From assembly GCA_003640385.1 (NCBI GenBank), contig RCAB01000763.1, forward strand, positions 1-21,157: a stretch of 21,157 nt of DNA, written 5' to 3'. Origin of the DNA: Setaria digitata. Taxonomy: Eukaryota > Nematoda > Chromadorea > Rhabditida > Setariidae. Below are positions 10,234 through 20,249 of the stretch, piece by piece; positions within the stretch are counted from its first letter, which is position 1; each line of letters opens with the position of its first letter. Both the position numbers and the translations under genes were made by a program. The notes under the pieces are model-generated. The model was not told the DNA's origin and did not search any database. It was given only the letters and a program-made list of their open reading frames with translations.

Positions 10234-13200
10234 ATGGATACATTGCAGTTTATTTCGGAGGTTGCAACTTTCATTATCCGTTCAATATCACATTACTTCA
10301 CTGATCTAATATCAGCGTTTGAGATCTCATTCACTATTATCAGTGATGTTTATTATCAGTAATAATTACCATAAGAAATAAATAGCAAGATTAAATGACT
10401 TCTGCTAATTACTATGAAAACGAACATTTCAGTGAATAACAATCAAATATCAAAGTTAGTGCTGTTTCCTTTTTGGCACATCTCACATCGACTACATTAA
10501 TTAACATAAAAAATTATTATAATCTTTCCAAGCATTATTCCAAACATGGACTTAAAGAGTAGAATCTCGAGAGATGAACATCTTTCTATCTTATTCTATA
10601 TGTTATAATTATGAAAATCTTTTATCATTTCTACCACTTTTATCTCAAAGTTTGTTTTGTCGACTGTCTTTAAAATTTTTTGGAGTTTAAAAACGATTTT
10701 GCCGGGAAATATGGTAAATTAATTATGTTATCAGGGTAACAGGATTCGATTTATCTGTATTTACTTTACTGGAATTACTTGGTTTTGTTGCAATATTTGG
10801 TAATGTATTATTGATTACAGTTTTGGTGAAATTTAATTATTTGAATAAAGCAAGGTAGGTGCCATGGAAGTAATGAGCAAGTCGAGATAAACCAAGTTTT
10901 CGGTATAATTTTATTTAGTAACCAACTTATTTAAGCAACCAATTTGAATATCTGGAACACTATTAAAAGTACTACCGAACTGTTTAAATGTTGCAGGCAT
11001 AAATAATTACTGGCCATTATAATTATTTTATTCCTTGCATTCTCTTCCCTTTCATTCGTTAATTTATGATATATTTTTTCTTACATTTTTTTCAGAAAAG
11101 TTTTCCAAAGTTCTCTCTGTTTATTTTAACACTTAATGCAAACATGACAATTTCAGTTTCACTCTTCTGCTTAGCCTAGCTCTAGCTGATCTCTTGCACG
11201 GTATCGTAACAACATCGTATTTTTATCCACCGATCATATTGAAACGACAACATTTATCATTATTATGGATGAAGATATTTAGTGCCATGGATTGGACAGC
11301 ATGGGGAATTACACTCACGTAGATGTTGCCATATTTTTTTTATCGAAAATTTTTCATTACTTATAAAAAATAATGAAAACTTTTTCAATGTCAATTTAAA
11401 TCAGAATTATACCCATTTGTATTTTATCTACTGAATTTGTTTATTTGTTATCTAGAATAGGTCTTTTATATGAGTACACATATAAAATATAGCGACATAA
11501 GGCGTTACTAAACTTAAGCTATTACCAGATAACTCAGTGCTGAAAATACCATTGTGTTCAGGTTACTTAAAAGATATAGTTTGCTATGTAAAATAAAATT
11601 AGCTCGAAAGTAATTCATTTTATCTAGTTCGTAAATCAGATTAAATTGCAGATAGGCTAACGACATCGGTGCAAAAATCAAATCAGTTACTGTAGGATTC
11701 ACTTAAACAAATTTATATGATGAAGAGATAATAATAAACTTTAAATTTATATTTTAGACCATAAAGCAGCTATCATTCTTTTTTTAAGAAAATTTTAACT
11801 CCAACTTTTTTTAGAAAAATTATTTCCCTGATTATTAGAAGCATCCCTGACTTGTTCATGTCTTTTTTTTTTTCTTGGGCAGGGTTCTAGCAACACCGTA
11901 ATTATATTCATTTTGAGCAACATTTAGGTGAATTCTCGGTTTTTTGCTTATTTATTTTTGTTCTCAAAGTTTCAGATCTTTATCTCCTAAGAAATTACTT
12001 TGCCCACTTGCCACTAAACCAAAATAAAATGGTGGTTATTTTGACAGGCATAAATTACATTACATTAAAAAATACTTTCATCCAATGCGTTCAAATGGAC
12101 TAATATCTATGCTGTCATTTATCTCCTAATTACATTACCTTTTTTTAAACGAATGTCTGATTGTCTTCTCTTCTACAATTCCTCTTCAATTTCATTCTTT
12201 TTGCATAATTTGATGCAAATAAGTTTTATTTTTCTAAAAAAAAAACTTAGACATATAAGTGCCGTTTGTCTGGATCGATTGGCTGCAGTAATGTTTTATG
12301 GTCGTTATTCAACATTAGTTTCAATGAAAAGGGTACGCACTTACAGGTAATTATCTTTTTCTTTTTTTTCCACAAACTCCTTTGGTTCAAAATTCTACAA
12401 AAAAAAAAAAGGAAAGAATTCGAACTTGATTGTTTTCATATTTCTGTAATGAAATGACATCGTTGTTAGTAGCAAAACATGAGTGGAATTAATTCTTCTC
12501 AACCTGGTGTAGAAATTAGTTAATAAATTAAGGTAACTTATTTTTAGAATTTAAACTAAGGAAGGAATAATTTATATATTTAAATCTACTAAACAGAAGC
12601 AAAGCACACAAAGCACCATTCGTTCTGTGTGGTGCAAACTTCTTTTTAAAACTATATCAAAACCAAAGTTTATTTGTCCAATTTTACAAATGTCAGCTCT
12701 GTGAAAAATACGATAAATAGTTTAAGTAAATATTTCAAATATGAGCACTTTCAGTTTATTTTGTTGGGTATTTTTTATGACTTATAATGCAACATTACTG
12801 CTATTGGATGCATGCTGCATGATTATTCCGATGAAAAATTACGAATATTACAGTTTTGGTTATCAAAGCTATGATAGTTTCGTCTTCATTTCATTCATCC
12901 ACAACATGGAAATATCAGTTGATTTTAATGGAGAAAATTTTTTTCGCTTTGGAATTTTAAGAGAACTATTTTGTAAAATTTCTTCAAAATAGTAAATCTT
13001 ATATTAAATGGTCTTTTGTAGCTTGGTGCACAAATTCAAATATCCCTAATCAAACTAATATTTACATTTATTCCTATACACCAATGGAATTAAGTACTCT
13101 CATTATTCTATCTGTAACAAATCCAATCATACTGACACAGCTATACAGACGCTGGAAAAGGAAATGTGCGCTTCAGCAGTTAGTTCTATTAAATTCCTCA

Positions 13201-13991
13201 ATTTTTCAAGTTATTTCACCATTGAACAATGCCCAGAGGAGTTTTTCTTTACAATTTTCAGGATTTCAGAATATGAATAAAAGCTGTTTGTCAACATCGT
13301 GAGATTTATGCGAAGTACTTACGTATAATATATTATAACTATGTTACAAAACGGCAGAAGCCATTAACAGCCAAATGCTATGACGTGATAGAGTTTTATG
13401 TTGACAGACAGCTGAGGATGGGAATCTGCCTAAAAAATGGGTTATTGCCTCTTTGCAGTTATCAATATAATTAATTAGTTTACTGCGAGTATCCACTTTT
13501 GGTCCGAACTTTTGGCTATATTATAACTTGATCAGCAAGGCTTACAATTTGACTAACTTGCTATATTAGATAGTCTTTTATAGGCTATGTGAGATGCTTT
13601 TGAATGATTAAAATACAAATTAATGAAGTGTGAATTATTTTTTTAAAGTGTTCTGAATATTCGAAAGATGTGGATTCAAAAAGAGAGGTAACGGTGTGCC
13701 TATGTGTGTGTAAGGCAAAAAAATTTCGTTAATAAGGAACTTTGAATACATACATTTTTAAATTTTGATTTTTTTAAATTTCCATTTATCCTTCTTTTTA
13801 TGATAGATAGTTCATATTCGGATTAGTGATTACAGAAGTTAAACATGAGCCATTTCATTTTTCTTTCTTTTTTTTTAAGTTTTTAATTGCAAAGGGTTGT
13901 TCAGTTTTTCCTTATTTGTTTTAAACCTCGTAACCTTTAATAATGAAAAAATTTATCAATAAGAGCCATTCTTCATATCTAAATTTTCTTC

Positions 13992-14028
<37 letters not shown>

Positions 14029-16092
14029 CACGCAGTTTTTGTTTCGTAGTTTAGAAAAAAACTTAATTGGAAAGTAAAAGCAAAAGGAATGAAAAAATTA
14101 ATAAAGATTTCAAGAAAAACACTGAACTGCTTTTTTCACTCAGTCTCCCTCTACAGATAACATTTTCATAACGAAAAACTTGTCCTCACTACTCCATAAG
14201 TTTTTAGAACGATTGAAAATGAACTTGTCCTAGTTCTTCCTCTCTCTTCTCCAGTATTCAAAACTGCTCAATTCACCAATGATCATTGTTATGGTGATCA
14301 TTTCATCAATCACTAGTCACATTTTCAATGAAACCAAAAGCTCTAGCAGCTAAATCAAGCGACATTTATCTCAACACTGATGTTGGTTTATAGTGCTAGT
14401 GTACTGCTCGTAGAAATGTCAATGAAATTAGGAGCTCAGCATTCTCGTATCGGATTAACAAAGATGTCAATGAGGAAAGCAAATCGACAGCAACAAAGAA
14501 TTGTCTTAAAGGTTTTGAAGATTACTTTTTCAGAGCTCAATAAAATGTGTCTGTGATTCCTTCGGTGATTAAGATCAAATAGCTGTTACCCTTTAACAGT
14601 GACGGGCTGGTTTCTGACTCGAAGGGAATAAATGTGAGGCATAGTTAAAGCAGAAGGAACATCATCAGAAGTCCAGAATAATAGTGATTTCCACAGTTGA
14701 TCAATAATAGAGAAAAAAATCGAACTTGGAAAATAGTTTTTCTTGAGGATCATAATTTAAATGATCATAGGAAGAGAAGTTAAACGGCAACAGCATTTGC
14801 CTCGAAAAATTTATACTGATGCAAAATTGATATTCTAATAACTTTCCACGACAAGTAACTTCCACAAACTTCTAATTCCGAAGCTTTAAAATTAAATTTT
14901 TTAAAAAATTATCTAGTTGTATAGCTGGTACTTGCAGTTTGTGCTTTGAAAAGCTCGAATATCTAGAATTCTGTTCCTACCTTGCAAATGTGAATAGTCG
15001 CGGAATTCTGAATATCCAATGGGATTCTCTTGTCATGAAAATTCAGTTCCATTCTGTTCTTTGCAGTAAAACTGTTTTCAGATAAGCACGGTTGCAGTGA
15101 TATTCTCCTGCTACATGCTTATATATTATTTGTCATTTCATGTATTTGCATATGGCTATAAATGGGTCGCAGTATTACATTCTGTTTGTTATTCAGTTAC
15201 ACACATTTCTAACCCGGTATTTATCACTTTGTAATACTGAAAAAAAGGAAGTATAAGATATTGGTAATTGACTTCATGCATACACTTCACTGATCCATGT
15301 CTGATATTTACACATTAACAGATTGATACACTTTGGATGAATATTTGTAAATTTTTTCAGTATTTTCAGATTATATATTTTACATGCAACAAAGATATGA
15401 GAGAGCAACTACTTAGTTTATGGATTCATTTATGGCAGAATTTTCTAGGATACAATCGTGCTCTGCTAACTGGAAGATATCAACTTGCACTAACTTCTGC
15501 TGGACAAGAACAAAGTGTCAGGTTGACTCTTCTTTAAAAAGATTTTTTATTCAACATTCAATCACTTTTAGATGTGATTGAACAGAATATCCACATGATT
15601 TTCTATATATACAATTACCATTCGTAACTGCTTGAAATATTTGTGAACAAAATGTTTTTAAGGTGTTGTGTTTAGTTTAACTAAGCTATTACTAAGAAAA
15701 TTATCTTCAGTTATCATTTTTCTTTTCCTGTGTTCTCTTTGATTATTATATGAAAATAAAAATAAATTTTCTCTGATGCACAGATGAGCCTTTAAAACTG
15801 GAACATTTCGCTCAAGCGGTTATAGTTATGGCATCGAATCTGAGAATGATAAAGAGACTAGAACTTTTGTGAATAATTAATTGCGTATGCAGATTTTTTT
15901 AGGCATCTCCCAACTGTTGAATCAAGAAGCAAAAAACGTCAGCATCATTCAGCAACGACAACAGCAGATATAACGTTAACGTTATCGACAAGTATTACAG
16001 GAGACGTTGATGCGTTGCTTAATTTGAAGGAACAAGAAGAAGAACAACAAAGGCGGCGGAAAAAAGTCAGGTGCAACAGTAGTATCAATTAG
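10234..16092 (+). CDS. Class A (rhodopsin-like) seven-transmembrane receptor, ten exons, orphan
   Basis: Plasma-membrane G-protein-coupled receptor; ligand unknown. Proposed exons: 10234-10342 (tentative), 10743-10854, 11157-11318, 12251-12346, 12755-12858, 13022-13178, 14394-14511, 15082-15216, 15370-15521, 15903-16092. All nine junctions keep frame and give 444 residues. Visible landmarks: TM1 about 42-66 with FGNVLL; TM2 about 75-97 with LALAD (D85); TM3 ending in DRL (136-138, the DRY position); TM4 about 161-184 with W164; extracellular loop 2 with W196-C197 and an NQT glycosylation sequon at 204-206; TM5 about 214-237; basic loop 3 (237-286, RKANRQQQRIVLK before TM6); TM6 about 287-311; TM7 ending NPIIY (330-334); cytoplasmic tail rich in E/Q/R/K. 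Oddities: no Cys at the usual top of TM3 and no CWxP in TM6. The first exon is the weakest part. I cannot assign it to a peptide, amine or nematode chemoreceptor subfamily. Confidence 0.85.
13993..14023. repeat. Poly(T) run of 31 in receptor intron 6
   Basis: Uninterrupted T run inside the longest intron (13179-14393) of the receptor gene. Length in the assembly is probably approximate. Confidence 0.8.
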
Positions 16093-16122
16093 TATCGTAA
16101 GTGCTACTCTGTTTTTCACTCT

Positions 16123-16128
16123 AATAAA
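16123..16128 (+). terminator. Poly(A) signal of the receptor gene
   Basis: AATAAA lies 31 bases after the receptor stop codon (16090-16092). It supports 15903-16092 as the terminal exon rather than splicing onward from the CAG/GTGCAA site at 16070-16071. Confidence 0.7.
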
Positions 16129-16138
16129 GAGTATTTTC

Positions 16139-16161
16139 TTTTTTTTTTTTTTTTTTTTTTT
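16139..16161. repeat. Poly(T) run of 23 just after the receptor poly(A) signal
   Basis: T-rich tract starting about ten bases after AATAAA, in the expected downstream-element position for 3'-end formation, although a T homopolymer is not by itself specific. Confidence 0.6.
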
Positions 16162-17381
16162 CACAACACTTGTAAAACAGGAATGATATTGGCTGTTAAA
16201 AATCATGTCAATTAAACTTATCATTTCCTTTCAACGAGTAATTCTGTTAGAATTGAAAATAGTAATATTACAAGCTCAGACTGATGCGCCGTTATGAACA
16301 CTAAGAAATTATATTTTATTTTGAATCAACTACTTCAATTTGCAGTTTGTCCTATGAACTTCATTTCATTTGCATCACTTTCTATGCCTTCAATATTTTT
16401 AAGAAGCAATAATGGTTGTTTACCTTTTGAAAGACTTAAAATGGAAAGATAATTACTAAATGATCATTTCAATAAGTTATAAATTTTGTTGAATTTGAAT
16501 AATAGCAAGCTCCAAAAAGATGAAAAACCACAACAAGTTTGTTTTGTTTGTTTTGTTTTTCGTTTTACAATTACTGTTTCCTTCCTCTTTTTTTTCGTTT
16601 ATAGCATTGAAAAAATCACAAGGATGACAAAAATCTCATGAAATTTGAAAATTTTTCAGCTCTAATTGAGCGCTCTCCTAAAAATCTCGCAGCTTTTTGC
16701 AACTTCTTTTCAACTACTAAAAATTTTCTGTAAGAGATGTACAATTTCTTTGTCTTTTGTCATAGTGAAAAGTATAATTGCTTTCCACAATCTTTTCAGT
16801 GAATTTTACAAGGAATTGATTAGTAAAATGTTACTATGTTTCAAAATTATTTATAGCGAAATATTTTTTCGAAAAATTTCCTACATAACATTTACAAAGC
16901 GGAAACCTTCATTAAAACATTGCTCGAACAATTAGTAATTATAAATTATTTTTTATCATTAAATTAACTTTATCAATGTTAGAAGGCTGGTTGCTGTAAA
17001 TTGGGTAGTTAATATCCAAAGGATGTTAACCACCTCGATCTTCTGCCATTAAATATTTAATTTCCTCTCTCTTATCATCTGATCATTTAATTTGTTATTT
17101 CTGTCCGATGTGATCTCAAGAATTTACAATCGGTATTATATGTTTCAAAATCACACTCTCATTTTCATTTCACGGCTATGGGATGATATAAGTTAAATAT
17201 TATATGGAGCCGATTTTAAGTCGTTATTTTTGTTTTTAATAATTTTCCGAAAAATTATGGATGCTACATTGCAGCCGGAATGAAATCTTAAAGTTAGTTC
17301 CAACGATTTCCAGTAATTTTAGAATCTAAAACTGAACTGCTGAAAAAGATAGATTTATTCATTGCTTCTTTATAAGCACAC
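16162..17381. other. Receptor 3' flank, no gene seen
   Basis: AT-rich sequence. An 89-codon plus frame (16666-16935) begins next to an acceptor-like TTTTTCAG (16660), but the acceptor opens a different frame that stops after three codons. I treat this as intergenic between convergent genes. Confidence 0.4.
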
Positions 17382-17512
17382 ATTTCATTAAAAAAAAAAA
17401 AAAATTACATTTGCATAACTCGAAAAATATTCGCCGGCTGCAATNCAGTGATTTCATTAAAAAAAAAAAAAATTACATTTGCATAACTCGAAAAATATTC
17501 GCCGGCTGCAAT
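17382..17512. repeat. 62/63-bp direct duplication around an N
   Basis: 17382-17444 and 17451-17512 are the same sequence (ATTTCATT, A-run, TTACATTTGCATAACTCG ... CCGGCTGCAAT), differing by one A in the homopolymer (15 versus 14). They are separated by N (17445) and CAGTG. The A-run is a plausible assembly break point, so this is probably a second unmerged scaffold join. Confidence 0.85.
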
Positions 17513-17557
17513 AAATTCAGGCTAATTTATTGAACCGTGAAAGTGTTGCTGTAATTT

Positions 17558-17563
17558 TTTATT
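17558..17563 (-). terminator. Poly(A) signal of the secreted-protein gene
   Basis: Minus-strand AATAAA about 94 bases after the stop codon (17659-17657). A second AATAAA lies further on at 17531-17526. Confidence 0.5.
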
Positions 17564-17656
17564 TTAAAGCACGTATTTTTCAGTTAGATATATTATTTTA
17601 AACATTTCTGTAAGGGTTTCAGTGATGCAATCGTTCATTTTACATTACTTTGAAAT

Positions 17657-19095
17657 TTACTCTCTTTTGAAGTCTTTCTTATACAGAACAAACGAAGGTT
17701 CGCATTCACACTTTACCACTATCATTTGGATCTGAAAAAAAACGAAAATTAAAAATGAGCGCTTGTTAATATTGCTTTTTACTCTATTTCCGTTTCATCC
17801 GCAAAGTATCTCATTCTTTGACATAATCAACGAGAACCATTAATCTTTCTGCTAATGCTTCTTAACACACTAGATAAGAAGCTTTTTCAGGAAAATGTTT
17901 TTCCGGATAGCATAATGTAATGATCTAAAAGGAAATACATACTGTTTTTATTTCGATGAGAGCATTGAGAATAAGGTGACGAAGTGCGTCACAATCAGCG
18001 TTTACTTTATATGTTGCTTTCAATTTTTCACCTCTGAATTTCCATTTTGCATATTACAAGAAGTTTTCAGGAAGGAAATGAAGTTGCTGACCATTTTTAT
18101 ACTATTATTGAAATTTGGCAACTCTAGGAAGGTTTTTTTTTTTTAATTTAACATGCAAAACTGACGAAGTAGGCCAATGCGTAAGTTGTTTTGTTTGATT
18201 CAGTCATTTCAGTACTCATAAATCTTGCCAAATGTTGTGCGTCACTTTTGAATATACCTTTTCGATTTCAGTTTAATTAATTATGAAGGACGACAAGAAG
18301 TTAAACCAACCCTGCTTTCTGAAGTTTCATGCTATCCAATGTGTTGTCAAATCCCTGCTGCAGAGATTTAATCTGAAACAACTAGGAGTAATGCAATTTA
18401 GTCTTTACAGTATTAAGATAATTTCCATCATCAACTTTGAGGATTGCTTTAAAAATGATAATGATAATTTAAAAATTTTGGCTCTTAAAAGTGTATCCAT
18501 GAAAAGCAAAAAAGTTCAACAAACCACATAATTCACTTCAATCAGCTATTTTTTTTTTTTGGTCATAAATAATCCAAAAAAATTTTTCTAAAATTTTCCA
18601 GCTACGCACTCAAAACTGTCTTATATCGAAATGAAAAAATTACCACCTTTAATTCCAACTCGCCGCTGTTATTTAATGTTTTCTCTGGAGTATTTTTCTG
18701 ATCGGTAATAACATCAAACTCCACACTAGAACATTTTTCTGATGTCCCCAAACCAGCATTTCTCTTTTTCCGACCTGAAGAATTGTATTTTCAACTCACA
18801 CTCATAATTTCTTTTAGGCAATTTCTATAACAAATAACTTACTAAACTCTTCAGTTTTAGCAGTAGTTGTATCACCCTCACCACCGCCAGCACCACCACC
18901 TGGTTGACAACTCTAAATTCAACGGGAAAAATATTTCAAACAATTTCGAATGATAAGAACAACTAAAAGTGAAATTAATTGGTTTCTGAAGATATTTACA
19001 AAATGAACGCGACATTTAGTACAAAATGTTAAAATACTAACATGAACGGATGTTGAAATTATTGCAAAAACAAATATGCAAATATCAACTTTCAT
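17657..19095 (-). CDS. Small secreted protein with Gly-rich propeptide and RKKR processing site
   Basis: Minus-strand exons in transcript order: 19095-19042, 18912-18843, 18774-18647, 18372-18307, 18101-17943 (containing a 24-nt GT...AG segment, 18057-18034), 17731-17657. With that segment removed all phases agree and the product is 175 residues. The first exon is a signal peptide (MKVDICIFVFAIISTSVH) ending exactly at a GTTAGT donor. Next comes SCQPGGGAGGGEGDTTTAK, then SRKKR, a furin-type cleavage site, at residues 42-46. The mature part has Cys in EKCSS, NADCDALRHL and KCECEP, suggesting disulphides, and ends DFKRE. Exon 3 could end three bases later (18644, GTAATT donor, adding Val). The layout resembles small nematode-specific secreted proteins, but I do not recognise a named family. 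If the 24-nt segment is not spliced, a TAA at 18054-18056 breaks the frame and the locus is a pseudogene. Confidence 0.72.
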
Positions 19096-19104
19096 TTTAC
19101 AAAC

Positions 19105-19110
19105 CTGCAA
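19105..19110 (-). promoter_or_regulatory. Possible trans-splice acceptor of the secreted-protein gene
   Basis: On the minus strand TTGCAG ends at 19105, nine bases before the ATG (19095-19093). This is a typical nematode spacing for spliced-leader addition. No leader sequence can be seen in genomic DNA, so this is inference from position. Confidence 0.35.
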
Positions 19111-19609
19111 TTCATTAAATAAATATCATAAGTCATTTTGGGGTTAATCAAACGAGAGATTACGTTAACCAGAAGTACTGACTATTGGTTCATTAAATTA
19201 ATAACAACAACATGTTTAATTTAATGTTTATTGTTTATGTAAACTGTCTTCCTGAAGCACATCTTTTTTAAAAGAACATCATATTTGAAAGATCAAAAAA
19301 AAGAAAGAGAAACAATAACCTGTCTGTTTGAGCCTATGTGCTATGACTATGAGCTACTTTGAGCTATGAAAGCATTTCTTTAATTAATAATCGAAAGTTT
19401 TTGTAAGACCTGACAAGAACTTATTTCACTTATGACCTGTAAAAGTCACTTTTTACAATGAATTAATTGGTCAGATAGTTTCCCCAAAGGCAAAATAAGT
19501 CTAGATTAAGTTTCGCCGACAAGTTGGAAATTTCCTTTGACTGAATTTCATTTAAAATAACTCTTCAAAAAGAGTATATGAGCATGAATTTAAATTTCAA
19601 ATTTTTCAG
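19111..19609. other. Upstream flank of the secreted-protein gene
   Basis: Should contain the promoter of the minus-strand secreted-protein gene and at least part of an intron of the plus-strand gene whose last exon begins at 19610. A plus-strand frame near 19230-19360 (TVFLKHIFFKRTSYLK...) is open for about 43 codons without splice support. No promoter motif recognised. Confidence 0.3.
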
Positions 19610-19804
19610 AAGAAAATTACACTAGCAAAAGTGTACGAGCCATTATCATATGATAATCATATTTGGCATATTTCACCATCGAAAGCAACGAAATTCCAGG
19701 ATTTTATCCACTTCTTAGCTAACCATTGGTTAGCGGTTTCTGGAAAATATGCCAGGCCTCATAAAATTTTTAGTTTCAAACAAAGAAAATATTTGCATGT
19801 TTGA
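19610..19804 (+). CDS. Terminal exon of an unidentified plus-strand gene (partial)
   Basis: A clean acceptor (AAATTTTTCAG) at 19609 opens a 64-codon frame without an internal Met, running KKITLAKVYEPLSYDNHIWH... to ...FKQRKYLHV and a TGA at 19802-19804. An AATAAA follows 11 bases later. Acceptor, long open frame and close poly(A) signal together suggest a real 3' exon. The frame enters in phase 0, so an upstream exon must end in phase 0; I did not find it in 19111-19609. Its 5' exons may lie inside or beyond the minus-strand secreted-protein gene. The minus strand is also open over part of this stretch (34 codons, ...PETANQWLAKKWIKSW...), helped by nested inverted repeats, but is shorter. No family recognised. 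Confidence 0.48.
   Translation, partial: KKITLAKVYEPLSYDNHIWHISPSKATKFQDFIHFLANHWLAVSGKYARPHKIFSFKQRKYLHV
19642..19754. repeat. Nested inverted repeats
   Basis: A perfect 16-bp palindrome ATTATCATATGATAAT (19642-19657) is followed by 10-bp arms TGGCATATTT (19664-19673) and AAATATGCCA (19745-19754) enclosing a near-perfect 8-bp hairpin GCTAACCATTGGTTAGC (19718-19734). All lie within the open frame of the 19610-19804 exon. Confidence 0.7.
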
Positions 19805-19815
19805 CATAAACGTGC

Positions 19816-19821
19816 AATAAA
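19816..19821 (+). terminator. Poly(A) signal after the 19.6-kb terminal exon
   Basis: AATAAA 11 bases after the TGA of the plus-strand exon at 19610-19804. Confidence 0.45.
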
Positions 19822-20249
19822 ATTCGGCAAAAAATGCATATATTATATTTAAGGATATTTCCAATCATTTGAAAATACAATAAAATTTTTCCTATAAGAT
19901 TAAATGATTATAAATTTGAATGCTAAAACGGGTGTATATGGCAAAAAACCCTTGAACGTATTATAGATCCATATGAATGATGCAGGAAAAATTTTAGTTT
20001 TTCAGTGTAAATGGTAGATGAAAGCTTTAATAAAAAACTCAAAAATTAATTTTTGCTATCAAGTTATTAAGTTTCAACTCTACCGAAACTATTAAGTTCA
20101 CTGAACAATTTTTTTAAAAATTATAGTATGGAAATACTTGCGCACTTCCTTATTTTTAAACTTGGAAATAACATTTGAATGACAATAAATTATTAAAATC
20201 CTTTTAATTAAATCAAAGCGGCGACTTCAAATATTCTTGTAACCCACAG
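19822..20249. other. AT-rich intergenic stretch, no gene seen
   Basis: Short frames only. A plus frame running into the 20250 exon is open from about 20214 (IKAATSNILVTHS), so the exon could start earlier than proposed. Confidence 0.35.

Noticed and set aside
13179..13302. Reading through 13178 so that receptor exon 6 runs to 13209 or beyond
   Set aside because: The GTTAGT donor at 13179 joins in phase to 14394-14511, which encodes a typical basic loop 3 leading into TM6; the longer form would omit it.
13993..14023. Poly(T) as the tail of a retroposed element
   Set aside because: No element body or target-site duplication could be recognised beside it; simple homopolymer expansion suffices.
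14278..14302. AATGATCA hairpin with 9-nt loop
   Set aside because: Short hairpin in a long AT-rich intron; no associated signal.
15970..15985. 16-bp perfect palindrome ATAACGTTAACGTTAT
   Set aside because: Falls inside a coding exon of the receptor tail with normal codons; alone it is most simply chance.
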